Notes under the pieces: generated by a model
What the model saw: the letters and a program-made list of their open reading frames with translations, nothing else
What the model was told of the DNA's origin: nothing
Databases searched by the model: none
Assembly (NCBI GenBank): GCA_947588755.1
Contig: CANPZB010000013.1
Span: forward strand, 1 to 40,126
DNA from: Candidatus Gastranaerophilales bacterium
GTDB taxonomy: Bacteria; Cyanobacteriota; Vampirovibrionia; Gastranaerophilales; Gastranaerophilaceae
Length of the DNA: 40,126 nucleotides
Reading direction: 5' to 3'
Position numbers and translations under genes: made by a program
In this document: positions 33,044-40,126 of the stretch, piece by piece
Layout of the letters: every line of letters begins with the position of its first letter
How positions within the stretch are numbered: position 1 is the first letter of the stretch

Positions 33044-33643
33044 ATGAAATCTAAAAAATTTATGAATGCAAACGCATTTACACTTGCGGAAGTGTTGATT
33101 ACTTTAGGTATTATCGGGGTTGTTGCAGCTATGACTATGCCAACGTTACTGAATTCTACTCAAGGTGCTCAATATAAAACCGCATACAAAAAAGCGTTAT
33201 CAGTTTTATCACAGGCAGTTGTACTTAACATAGCATTAGATGATTACGGTTTGGCCGATACAACAGTAACATCTACAGACGGCACATCTCCAAGTATGTA
33301 CAATTTGTTTAAAAATCGTATGAATGTCGTTAAAACAACCACGAGTACATACAGTATTTCAGGATTTGAACCCAGTTCAAGCAACTATAACTTCTTCTTT
33401 AATGACGGTATTTCGTTATCATTCCCGGATACTGCAAAAGGATGTACGGAAGCTAGCCCTTGTAAAGGTTTTATTGATGTAAACGGTGAAAAAGCTCCTA
33501 ACAAAAAAGTTACATGTGACGGAAATACAAAAGATGATAATTGCGTTGTAAGTAATCCTACAGACGTTTATCCGGTCATCATGTATGACCAATCTATACT
33601 TCCTAACTCTGATGCAGCAAAAGCTGTATTGTTCGGAAAATAA
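33044..33643 (+). CDS. Type IV pilin-like protein (prepilin N-terminal methylation motif)
   Basis: A 199-aa prepilin-type protein. The leader MKSKKFMNANA is short and basic, with cleavage expected before FTLAE (Glu at +5). The hydrophobic helix VLITLGIIGVVAAMTMPTLL follows. The globular part has two close Cys pairs (GCTEASPC and TCDGNTKDDNC) that could form disulfides. It is a single gene with its own strong promoter and terminator, far from any pilus assembly gene in the window, as is common for the many scattered pilin-like genes of this bacterial group. It could be a pseudopilin, a minor pilin or a secreted protein using the same export route. Confidence 0.88.
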   Translation: MKSKKFMNANAFTLAEVLITLGIIGVVAAMTMPTLLNSTQGAQYKTAYKKALSVLSQAVVLNIALDDYGLADTTVTSTDGTSPSMYNLFKNRMNVVKTTTSTYSISGFEPSSSNYNFFFNDGISLSFPDTAKGCTEASPCKGFIDVNGEKAPNKKVTCDGNTKDDNCVVSNPTDVYPVIMYDQSILPNSDAAKAVLFGK

Positions 33644-33669
33644 AGTTCTTGTAAAAACGAATCTTTTAG

Positions 33670-33702
33670 AGACCGGAAATCTTTTATACCGGTCTTTTTT
33701 TT
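33670..33702 (+). terminator. Rho-independent terminator of the prepilin gene
   Basis: AGACCGG (33670-33676) pairs with CCGGTCT (33689-33695) across a 12-nt loop and runs into eight T residues. Confidence 0.93.
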
Positions 33703-33703
33703 G

Positions 33704-34276
33704 TTATTTTTTCAAAAAATCCAAAACTTTTTTTAATGCTCTGCCTCTGTGAGAAATCATATTTTTGTCGTTTTCTGACATTTGAGCCATTGTAAGTCCC
33801 GTATTTTCTACCAAAAATATCGGGTCATATCCGAAACCGTTTGTTCCGCAAGGCTCAAAAGCGATTTGCCCCTGACATTCACCGCGTGTTTGAAATATAA
33901 TTTCACCTTTTTCATTTAAAAGCGTCATTGCACAGACAAATTTTGCACTTCTGTCTTTGGTATTTTTAAGAGCGTTTAAAAGCTTTTCAATTCTGTTTTT
34001 CGGGGTATCCGCATAACGTGCCGAATGAATTCCCGGTTCGTCGTCAAGAGCTTTTACACACAAGCCCGAATCATCCGCCAGAGAGTACATGCCTGTCAAA
34101 CGGTTGGCTTCTTTGGCTTTTATGTAAGAATTTTCTTCAAAAGTCGAGCCGTTTTCATCTGGCATAAAATCTTTCGGCGGAAACACAAATTCCGTATCAA
34201 AACTGCCAAGACTTTTGGCTATTGCTTTTAATTCCTGAATTTTATGTTCATTTCCGGTAGCAAAAACAATTTTCAT
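33704..34276 (-). CDS. rdgB: XTP/dITP pyrophosphatase (RdgB/HAM1)
   Basis: A house-cleaning enzyme that hydrolyses deaminated purine triphosphates (ITP, dITP, XTP) to monophosphates. The 190-aa sequence opens with KIVFATGNEHKIQEL and shows SLADDSGLCVKALDDEPGIHSARYA, NGFGYDPIF and the C-terminal SHRGRALKK, all conserved in the family. Length is normal. It starts two bases after the uppS stop and is probably co-transcribed with it. Confidence 0.95.
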   Translation of the reverse strand: MKIVFATGNEHKIQELKAIAKSLGSFDTEFVFPPKDFMPDENGSTFEENSYIKAKEANRLTGMYSLADDSGLCVKALDDEPGIHSARYADTPKNRIEKLLNALKNTKDRSAKFVCAMTLLNEKGEIIFQTRGECQGQIAFEPCGTNGFGYDPIFLVENTGLTMAQMSENDKNMISHRGRALKKVLDFLKK

Positions 34277-34278
34277 AA

Positions 34279-35025
34279 CTATTTTCCGTATCTTCTGTTT
34301 CTTTTTCCGTATTCTTGTATTGCCAGAGCGAGCGAGTCGCCGTTAAAATCAGGCCAGAACTGATTTGTAATATATATTTCGGAATAAGCTATCTGCCATA
34401 ACAAATAATTGGAAATTCTTTGTTCCCCGCCCGTGCGTATCAATAAATCGGGATCGGGCATGTCTTTAGTGTAAAGATTTTGCATAACGGTATCTTCCGT
34501 AATATCTTCAGGATTTATCAGTCCTTTCTTTACCTTATCGCAAATACTTTGTACGGCACTTACTATTTCATGCCGCGAGCCGTAATTGAAAGCTATTTGA
34601 AAATGCACTCCGCTGTTGTTTTTAGTAACTTCTACCGCATTGTAAAGAATTTTTTGCAGCTTAGGATTTAATTTTTTTATATCACCTATAAAATTAATTA
34701 TTACATTCTCTTTATGCATTTCATCAAGTTCATTTTCAATGGTTTTAGCGAACAATTCCATTAAAAAATCAACTTCTTCCTGTTTTCTGTTCCAGTTTTC
34801 GGTTGAAAACGCATAAACGGTCAAATATTTAACTCCGTATTTGTCGCAAGCTCTCAGTGTTGATTTTAAAGCATCCACACCTTTTTTATGTCCGAAAGCC
34901 GAAGGAAGATTTTTTTCTTTTGCCCATCTTCGGTTCCCGTCCATGATTATTGCAATATGTTTCAAATCAGTTATTTTTACTATTTTTTCCGTATCGGATA
35001 TCAAATTATCAGTTTTTAATTTCAT
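34279..35025 (-). CDS. uppS: Isoprenyl transferase (undecaprenyl diphosphate synthase)
   Basis: A cis-prenyltransferase that extends farnesyl diphosphate with isopentenyl units to make the lipid carrier for peptidoglycan and LPS. The 248-aa protein shows HIAIIMDGNRRWAK (catalytic Asp), the AFGHKKG segment, YAFSTENWNR, AFNYGSRHEI and the C-terminal DLLIRTGGEQRISNYLLWQ with FWPDF. Upstream of the ATG only a weak GGTAAG is seen. It heads a two-gene operon with rdgB and is divergent from pheT. The MEP-pathway gene ispD is also in the window. Confidence 0.95.
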   Translation of the reverse strand: MKLKTDNLISDTEKIVKITDLKHIAIIMDGNRRWAKEKNLPSAFGHKKGVDALKSTLRACDKYGVKYLTVYAFSTENWNRKQEEVDFLMELFAKTIENELDEMHKENVIINFIGDIKKLNPKLQKILYNAVEVTKNNSGVHFQIAFNYGSRHEIVSAVQSICDKVKKGLINPEDITEDTVMQNLYTKDMPDPDLLIRTGGEQRISNYLLWQIAYSEIYITNQFWPDFNGDSLALAIQEYGKRNRRYGK

Positions 35026-35069
35026 AAAACTTACCGGCTTTTATATTCTAAGAATAACACAAATAAAAT

Positions 35070-35098
35070 TTTACAACAGATTTATTTTGTTATATAGT
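35070..35098 (+). promoter_or_regulatory. Promoter of pheT
   Basis: TTTACA (35070-35075), a 17-bp spacer and TATAGT (35093-35098). The start would fall near 35105, 25 nt before the ATG. No leader-peptide attenuator or T-box is seen in this short leader. Confidence 0.65.
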
Positions 35099-35129
35099 TG
35101 GCATATAGATTAGATAAGGAATAAAAAGC

Positions 35130-37595
35130 ATGCAAGTATCATTAAACTGGTTAAACGAATTTGTAGATTTATCGGACGTCGATGTGGAGCAAATAGCACA
35201 TGAGCTTACCATGAGCGGTTTGGAAGTTGAAGGCATGGAAGAAGTTAAGCCTAAATTTACCGATATCAAAACCGTAAAAATTGAAAAAATTGATAATCAT
35301 CCGAATTCGGACAGACTTCATCTCGTAACCGTTAATACGGGTGCAGGATTAAAAACCGTTGTTTGCGGGGCACAAAATATTCAAGAAGGGCAGATTGTTC
35401 CTTATGCAACCGTCGGTTCGCAAGTCCTTGACAGAAAGACCGGTGATATGTTTACGCTTACTGCGGCGGTAATCCGCGGAGTCGAATCACAAGGCATGCT
35501 TTGTTCGGCTGATGAACTCGGTGTTGCGGAAAGAGGTTATCAGGAAGAAGACGGTATTTTAATACTTAACAGAATTTTCCCTGACGTTAAAATCGGTGAA
35601 AATGTTGAAGATGTGCTTGGTTTTGATAAAGATTATATTCTTGACGTTGCACCAACCGCCAACAGAGGAGACCAAATGTCGGTAATCGGGGTCGCAAGAG
35701 AATTGAGTGCAATATTCAATAAACCTTTAAAATTTTCACCTCTTGAATGTACTAAAGATTTGACGACCGACGAATTTAAAGTGGAAATTATTGATAAAGA
35801 TGTTTGCAAATATTATTCGCTGGGGATTTTAAAAGACATAAAAATTAAGCCTTCTCCCGAATGGATGCAAAAAAGACTTACGGCATCGGGAGTCAGAGCG
35901 ATAAATAATGTTGTTGATATAACTAATTATGTCATGCTTGAATACGGGACACCTTTTCACGCATTTGATTCTGACAAGCTTGACGGATATCTTTGCGTAA
36001 GACGTGCAAAAGAAGGTGAAAGCCTGATAACACTTGACGGTATAGAAAGAAAATTAACCCGTGACAGCGTATTAATAGCAGACAAAACCGAAGGCGTTTG
36101 TCTTGCGGGGGTTTTCGGAGGACAAAATTCCGAAATCGATGATAATACAAAAAATATTGCACTTGAAGCTGCGTATTTTACACCTGCAAGCAACAGAAAA
36201 AGTTCAAGAAGTGTCGGTTACAGGAGTGAAGCATGTGCAAGGTTTGAGCGGGGAATTGATATAGAAGCGGTAAAACCTGCACTTATGCGTGCAATGCAGT
36301 TAATGGTTGAATTGGCGGATGCAAAAATAGTCGGAGTTGTTCAGACGGGTGAAAATTCCGCTCAACAAATCGATATTACTTTACGTTACACACAAATAAA
36401 AAGAATTTTGGGTTGTGAAATAGCACCTCAAAGATGTATTTCCATTCTCGAAAATCTCGGGTTTAAAATGCTCGGCGGTAATGAAATTGCAGCAAAATTC
36501 AGAGTTCCTTCCTTCCGTACGGGGGATGTAACACGCGAAATTGACCTTATTGAAGAAGTTGCGAGAATTAACGGGTTTGACAAAATTGCCCCGACACTTC
36601 CCGATAAAAATCAATTACCGCAAATAACTCTTGAAGAAAAAGTTCTCAAAAAAGTTCATGAAATTATGCTTTCATCAGGGCTTAGCGAAATTGTTACAAG
36701 TTCATTAACAGGCAAGCCGACTCTTGAAAAATATATGGTCGGATATGATGACTCCAAAGCGGTTAAAGTTCTTAATTCGGTCAGTGAAGAATGCACAATG
36801 CTAAGGCAGTCTCTTGCCGCAAATATTTTGAATTGCCTTAAATACAACTATGATAACGGGCAGAAAAATATTTTTGCATACGAAACGGGAAGAACATATT
36901 CCGTTGAAAACCCTGCCGATGAAAAGAATTCCGGTGTGAAAGAGACTAAGGTGCTTGCGGGAATTTTGACCGGAGATATTGAAAATTCAAAATGGGAAAA
37001 CAAAAATCAAACTGATTTTTATACTCTGAAAGGAGTTATGGACAAACTTTTTACGGAACTCGGAATTGAAAAGCGAATTAAATTAACGGAATTTTCGTCC
37101 GACGATGTAATGCTTCACCCTTACAGAAGTGCTAAAGTTAACATTTTAGGCAAAAACCTTCTTGATATAGGTTATTTCGGGCAAATTCATCCGCTGTTGA
37201 AAGATAAACTTAAACTTAATCAGGACGCTTTTATATTTGAAATTAATCTTGATGAGATTATTGCCGTTGTAAAAGAACAGACTGCAAGATACAAAAAACT
37301 TCCGCAATACCCTGAAGTAAGACGCGATTTGGCATTTATTATAAATGAAAATGTCAGCTTTGACGATATACAAAAAGTTATTAAAGGCGGTATTCAGCAA
37401 AATATTTTCAAAGGCAGTGAAATATTTGATGTTTATCAGGGTGATAATATCGAAAAAGGCTGTAAAAGTCTTGCTTTCCGGATAAAAATGCAGGATGAAA
37501 ATGCAACTTTGACTGACGAAGTTATTGAAAAGCAGATGGATAACCTCAAAATTAAACTTCAAAAAACTTATCCGGATATTTCTTTCAGAGAATAG
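35130..37595 (+). CDS. pheT: Phenylalanine-tRNA ligase beta subunit
   Basis: The beta chain of the alpha2-beta2 enzyme that charges tRNA(Phe). The 821-aa sequence has an N-terminal MQVSLNWLNEFVD, a tRNA-binding OB fold (about 40-150: HPNSDRLHLVTVNTG, VVCGAQNI), B3/B4 editing domain with VAPTANRGDQMSVIGVAREL before it, a B5 domain (about 400-480), a catalytic-like core (REIDLIEEVARINGFDKI) and a C-terminal anticodon-binding fold (YPEVRRDLAFI). AAGGAA precedes the ATG. The alpha subunit gene pheS, normally adjacent, is not in the window: the upstream neighbour is divergent uppS, so pheS and pheT appear to be unlinked here. Confidence 0.96.
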   Translation: MQVSLNWLNEFVDLSDVDVEQIAHELTMSGLEVEGMEEVKPKFTDIKTVKIEKIDNHPNSDRLHLVTVNTGAGLKTVVCGAQNIQEGQIVPYATVGSQVLDRKTGDMFTLTAAVIRGVESQGMLCSADELGVAERGYQEEDGILILNRIFPDVKIGENVEDVLGFDKDYILDVAPTANRGDQMSVIGVARELSAIFNKPLKFSPLECTKDLTTDEFKVEIIDKDVCKYYSLGILKDIKIKPSPEWMQKRLTASGVRAINNVVDITNYVMLEYGTPFHAFDSDKLDGYLCVRRAKEGESLITLDGIERKLTRDSVLIADKTEGVCLAGVFGGQNSEIDDNTKNIALEAAYFTPASNRKSSRSVGYRSEACARFERGIDIEAVKPALMRAMQLMVELADAKIVGVVQTGENSAQQIDITLRYTQIKRILGCEIAPQRCISILENLGFKMLGGNEIAAKFRVPSFRTGDVTREIDLIEEVARINGFDKIAPTLPDKNQLPQITLEEKVLKKVHEIMLSSGLSEIVTSSLTGKPTLEKYMVGYDDSKAVKVLNSVSEECTMLRQSLAANILNCLKYNYDNGQKNIFAYETGRTYSVENPADEKNSGVKETKVLAGILTGDIENSKWENKNQTDFYTLKGVMDKLFTELGIEKRIKLTEFSSDDVMLHPYRSAKVNILGKNLLDIGYFGQIHPLLKDKLKLNQDAFIFEINLDEIIAVVKEQTARYKKLPQYPEVRRDLAFIINENVSFDDIQKVIKGGIQQNIFKGSEIFDVYQGDNIEKGCKSLAFRIKMQDENATLTDEVIEKQMDNLKIKLQKTYPDISFRE

Positions 37596-37670
37596 TCATA
37601 ATATTTTTTAATATTTTATGGATATTTTCCCGAAAAAGTGATAGTATGTTTTTCAGTCAGGGGTAATGAT

Positions 37671-38327
37671 ATGAAAAAGATATTGTTGTTTATTGCTATT
37701 TTAATGGTGACTGTCGTTTTTTGCGACGTGAAAGTTTATGCATTTGATATTGTTCCGCAGTTTGTGAGCATGGTTCAAACAAACACAGTCGGACTCGTAA
37801 AAGTATCAAATATACTTAATCTTTATTTGGAGCCTGATACAAATTCTCAACCGTCGGATGTTATTGTCTGGGAAAAATCCGGAATTACCCCTAATACAAT
37901 TAATGCACAAGATTTGTTTGTTATTTTTCTTCCTGACGAAAATAAAGCTTATATGGCTGTACAAGAGGAAAACAACGGCTGGTATAAGGTAATTTATAAC
38001 AATACAACGGGAGATACGGCATGGATAAAGTCCGATTCCGACTGTGATTTTTATTTGTGGGAAAATTTTCTTGAAACTTTCGGTAAAAAATACGGATTGA
38101 AAATTTTGGAAGGAACAAACTACGATGAACGGGAAATATATTCGGAGCCTGACGATTATTCAAATGTTATCGGGCATGCAAATAAATTGGAAAAAATTAA
38201 CCTTCATTCCGTAAAAGGCAACTGGGTTTGTGTAAGTGTTACCGACAAAAATGACAAAACTGTTACGGGCTATATTCAGTGGCGGGATGAAAACGGTATA
38301 AAATATCTTTTCCCTGATATTCCCTAG
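37671..38327 (+). CDS. Secreted SH3-like domain protein, first of a tandem pair
   Basis: A 218-aa exported protein with a signal peptide (MKKILLFIAILMVTVVFCDVKVYA). Two regions resemble bacterial SH3 domains: about 35-115 (VGLVKVSNILNLYLEPD ... GWYKVIY ... GDTAWIKSD) and about 145-210 (LKILEGTNYDEREIYSEPD ... GNWVCVSV ... TGYIQWRDENG). Such domains often bind peptidoglycan or peptides in the periplasm; function here is unknown. ATG 37671 is chosen because CAGGGG lies before it and it places the signal peptide at the N-terminus; an upstream start at 37638 would not. The next gene is a clear paralogue along the full length. Confidence 0.85.
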   Translation: MKKILLFIAILMVTVVFCDVKVYAFDIVPQFVSMVQTNTVGLVKVSNILNLYLEPDTNSQPSDVIVWEKSGITPNTINAQDLFVIFLPDENKAYMAVQEENNGWYKVIYNNTTGDTAWIKSDSDCDFYLWENFLETFGKKYGLKILEGTNYDEREIYSEPDDYSNVIGHANKLEKINLHSVKGNWVCVSVTDKNDKTVTGYIQWRDENGIKYLFPDIP

Positions 38328-38330
38328 CTT

Positions 38331-38359
38331 TTGACACAACCTGAGCACAATGATATACT
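38331..38359 (+). promoter_or_regulatory. Promoter of the second SH3-like gene
   Basis: A perfect TTGACA (38331-38336), a 17-bp spacer and TATACT (38354-38359) in the 50-bp gap between the two paralogues. AGGAG (38366-38370) is the ribosome site. The second copy therefore has its own promoter. Confidence 0.85.
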
Positions 38360-38377
38360 AATATCAGGAGATTTGGT

Positions 38378-39034
38378 ATGAAAAAATTTTTAATATTTTT
38401 TGTTTTTTTTATGTTCGAAATTGTATACTCACCTAAAGTTTACACGGCACAGGAGGTAATTCCGCGTTCGGTTATTACAAATAATTTAAACACAATAGGG
38501 CTTTATCAAATTGTTGATAATATAACCGTATACAAAGAACATTCAGAAAACTCGGATATAATCTATTCTGCAAAAATAACCGACGGAAAGCTTTTCCCCG
38601 AAGACATAAACGCAAAAGACCTGTTTTTGCTGTATATGCCGTCAAAACATCTCGGTTTAATTTCCGTTACCGATGAAACTGATGACTGGATAGAGGTCAT
38701 CTATGATATTCCGAAAGGCAGCAAAGGCTGGATTAAGAATGACGACCCTTATAAATTTATGACGTGGTTGAATTTCTATAATATGTACGGACGTAAATAC
38801 GGACTTATGATGCTAAAGGGTATTCCCGAAACGGTAAAAACTTTGCATGTTTCAACGTCTGACACATCTCAAACCGCAGGCACAATCAACATTCCTCAAA
38901 AAATTAATCTTAATGCCATAAAAGGCAACTGGGCATTGGTAAGTGTTTTTGACATTGATAAAACCGCAAAAACGGGTTATGTAAGATGGCGAAGCGACGA
39001 CGGTATAAAATACTTTTTCCCCGCCATAAAGTAA
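38378..39034 (+). CDS. Secreted SH3-like domain protein, second of a tandem pair
   Basis: A 218-aa exported protein, the same length as its upstream neighbour and alignable throughout (INAQDLFVIFLP/INAKDLFLLYMP; FGKKYGLKILEG/YGRKYGLMMLKG; GIKYLFPDIP/GIKYFFPAIK). The signal peptide is MKKFLIFFVFFMFEIVYSPKVYTA. Two SH3-like regions (about 40-115 and 145-212) as in the first copy. The pair has diverged to well under half identity by eye, so the duplication is old. It has its own promoter at 38331-38359. Confidence 0.85.
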   Translation: MKKFLIFFVFFMFEIVYSPKVYTAQEVIPRSVITNNLNTIGLYQIVDNITVYKEHSENSDIIYSAKITDGKLFPEDINAKDLFLLYMPSKHLGLISVTDETDDWIEVIYDIPKGSKGWIKNDDPYKFMTWLNFYNMYGRKYGLMMLKGIPETVKTLHVSTSDTSQTAGTINIPQKINLNAIKGNWALVSVFDIDKTAKTGYVRWRSDDGIKYFFPAIK

Positions 39035-39069
39035 TAAACCGCTCGTTTTTTTTGTCGGGTAATCTTCAG

Positions 39070-39087
39070 ACGGGCAAAGCCCGTTTT
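39070..39087 (+). terminator. Terminator-like hairpin after the SH3-like pair
   Basis: ACGGGC (39070-39075) pairs with GCCCGT (39079-39084) across AAA, followed by TTTCCTCTTT. Stem is strong; the T tract is interrupted. Confidence 0.65.
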
Positions 39088-39105
39088 CCTCTTTGCAGAT
39101 TTTTG

Positions 39106-39819
39106 TCAAAACTTTATCGGGTAATCGTCAGGGATTTTCCACCCGTTATACTGAATTATAGCTGCACAATTCAGTGTTTCATTTGATGTATTAGTATTTT
39201 TACAGCCTGCTTTTAAAGTTTCATAATTACCATCCCAATAATATTTCCAAGGTTCAAAACCTTTGTTATAATTATATCTCCAAGCATAATTAGTTGAATT
39301 AGGCATAAAATTAAAATTAAATGCACATTTGCCAAAATCACATTTACCTTTAGCTGAAGCGTAGAAAAGCCAATCTCTTGTATTAGCAATATTCATTTGA
39401 AGCAACGCTGTTCCGTCGGAGAAATATATTTTTAAACGTCCATACGAATCAATTTCTTCTTTAACTATTTTTAAATTTGGAGCCAGATATTTGTTAAACC
39501 ACTTTTGGGCTTCTGAACTTCCTTCGATAGGTTTTCCCTTTTCATCAAATTGTGCACCACTTAAGTCCTGATACCAGTATTTTTTATCTCCATATTGAAC
39601 TTCCGCCAATTGCACCGCTTGGTTTATTGATGAATAAAACTTTGCTAAACGGGTTTCAACAACTTTCTTTTGGTGCTTCGCGATTAATGACGGCATAGTC
39701 ATTGCCGCTACAATACCGATAATCCCGAGGGTGATTAAGACCTCCGCCAAAGTAAAGGCGAGTCTGTCATTCTGAACTTGTTTCAGAATCTTTTTAACTT
39801 TTAAAATTTTTTCTTTCAT
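39106..39819 (-). CDS. Type IV pilin-like protein with a repeat-encoded leader peptide
   Basis: A 237-aa prepilin-type protein with the motif LAFTLAEVLITLGIIG, cleavage before FTLAE and Glu at +5, then the usual hydrophobic helix (IVAAMTMPSLI). The mature part is rich in Tyr, Trp, Asn and Lys and has two Cys pairs (KCDFGKC and the later AGCK/LNC). Its leader MKEKILKVKKILKQVQNDRLA is longer than normal. The segment ILKQVQND is a translation of the palindromic repeat hairpin at 39769-39789, which here reads ATTCTGAA/TTCAGAAT. AAAGGAAC lies before the ATG. Upstream is a repeat field; downstream lies the convergent SH3-like pair. Confidence 0.88.
   Translation of the reverse strand: MKEKILKVKKILKQVQNDRLAFTLAEVLITLGIIGIVAAMTMPSLIAKHQKKVVETRLAKFYSSINQAVQLAEVQYGDKKYWYQDLSGAQFDEKGKPIEGSSEAQKWFNKYLAPNLKIVKEEIDSYGRLKIYFSDGTALLQMNIANTRDWLFYASAKGKCDFGKCAFNFNFMPNSTNYAWRYNYNKGFEPWKYYWDGNYETLKAGCKNTNTSNETLNCAAIIQYNGWKIPDDYPIKF
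39769..39789 (-). repeat. Palindromic repeat hairpin inside prepilin leader codons
   Basis: Stem ATTCTGAA/TTCAGAAT with the common 5-nt loop, flanked by the usual GTCAT on one side and TCTT on the other. It is in frame in the leader of the 39106-39819 gene and encodes ILKQVQN. Both stem halves carry the matching C-to-T/G-to-A change relative to the common copy, so pairing is kept. Confidence 0.88.
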
Positions 39820-40126
39820 GTTTTGTTCCTTTCTTTTTTTATTAATTACTGTTTATTGAAAACTATAACTACCCATGTCACCCTGAACTCGTTTCAGGGT
39901 CTTATTTATTCGGTATTGGTACATAATCCTGAAACGTCTTGGATATACTTCAATGCATGCAGAGGCTTGTTATTCAACATAGTTGTGGACATTGACTTTG
40001 GTCTAGTTTCTTTTCTATTTAAAGACTTGATAAGGCTCAGATGCTGAAACAAGTTCAGCATGACATGGGTGGGTGTCATTCCGCAACATAACCTGTACAA
40101 AATGTCTGTTTGCAACGATAATGTAT
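39820..40126. repeat. Third repeat field, upstream of the 39819 prepilin start
   Basis: No gene seen. It holds the prepilin ribosome site and presumed promoter (39820-39873) and one compound repeat unit (39874-40067). About 60 bp of unassigned sequence remain to the window edge. Confidence 0.8.
39874..40067 (+). repeat. Compound palindromic repeat unit with C module
   Basis: Bounded by CATGTCA (39874-39880) and TGACATG (40061-40067). Complete hairpins lie at 39880-39900 (ACCCTGAA/TTCAGGGT) and 40041-40061 (ATGCTGAA/TTCAGCAT). A half hairpin ATCCTGAAAC joins GTCTTGGATATACTTC (39936-39951), a diverged form of the junction 16-mer, and then the C module. It is the most diverged C-module copy. 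Confidence 0.85.

Noticed and set aside
35026-35129. T-box or other leader regulation of pheT
   Set aside because: The predicted leader is only about 25 nt and shows no T-box core or leader peptide.
37596-37670. AATATT-TTTT-AATATT hairpin as a pheT terminator
   Set aside because: Too short and wholly A/T; too weak to call a terminator.
39044-39132. Short direct similarity of TCGGGTAATCNTCAG at 39054-39068 and 39117-39131, as if the prepilin 3' end were duplicated
   Set aside because: Only about 15 bp match and no further homology extends to either side, so it could be chance.

Overview
The window looks like chromosomal DNA of a Gram-negative, AT-rich bacterium, most likely a gut member of the Melainabacteria/Vampirovibrionia (Gastranaerophilales type), the non-photosynthetic sister group of Cyanobacteria. 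This is inference. It rests on a NusB that opens MQARRAARELA and carries a long central insertion, as cyanobacterial NusB proteins do; on stand-alone prepilin genes with the FTLAEVLITLGIIG signature that abounds in these genomes; and on a diderm gene set (tripartite RND pump, heptosyltransferase-like GT9). No rRNA, tRNA, CRISPR array, transposase or phage module was recognised.

Layout. 1-3034: a prepilin/YadA-head/S74-chaperone fusion protein followed by an 855-bp repeat field. 3035-5433 (minus): gmk-coaBC-nif3 in overlapping order, divergent from a soluble histidine kinase (5448-6608). 6605-8913 (minus): DEDDh exonuclease and an organophosphate:phosphate antiporter. 9001-9330: thioredoxin. 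9516-13130: a 1204-residue unrecognised protein with coiled coils and a long hydrophobic Gly/Ala-rich domain, followed by a second repeat field (13131-13848). 13849-15396 (minus): secreted GH13-like protein. 15502-21045 (plus): a co-directional cluster of ROK glucokinase, GT9, GGDEF/HD-GYP protein, thiL and ispD. 21152-25096 (minus): an unrecognised 474-residue protein, a LipM-like ligase, and two tandem secreted paralogues. 25212-26695 (plus): TPR protein and nusB. 26727-32920 (minus): Xre regulator, RND adaptor, RND pump and TolC-like channel. 33044-33643: prepilin. 33704-35025 (minus): uppS-rdgB. 35130-39034 (plus): pheT and two tandem SH3-like secreted paralogues. 39106-39819 (minus): prepilin. 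39820-40126: a third repeat field.

Themes. Housekeeping genes (coaBC, gmk, nusB, thiL, ispD, uppS, pheT, rdgB, trxA) are interleaved with accessory envelope and secreted genes. The most striking feature is a family of modular palindromic repeats. Each is bounded by CATGTCA...TGACATG and built around an 8-bp-stem hairpin whose stem bases covary between copies (ATCC/GGAT, ATGC/GCAT, ACCC/GGGT, ATTC/GAAT). One hairpin lies in frame inside the leader-peptide codons of the prepilin gene at 39106-39819. Another copy runs in frame into the start of the prepilin-adhesin gene at the left edge. These repeats may have been co-opted as leader-coding or ribosome-binding sequence for pilin-like genes. Several genes also have a TATAAT-like box 6-8 bp before the ATG with no Shine-Dalgarno sequence, suggesting leaderless transcripts.
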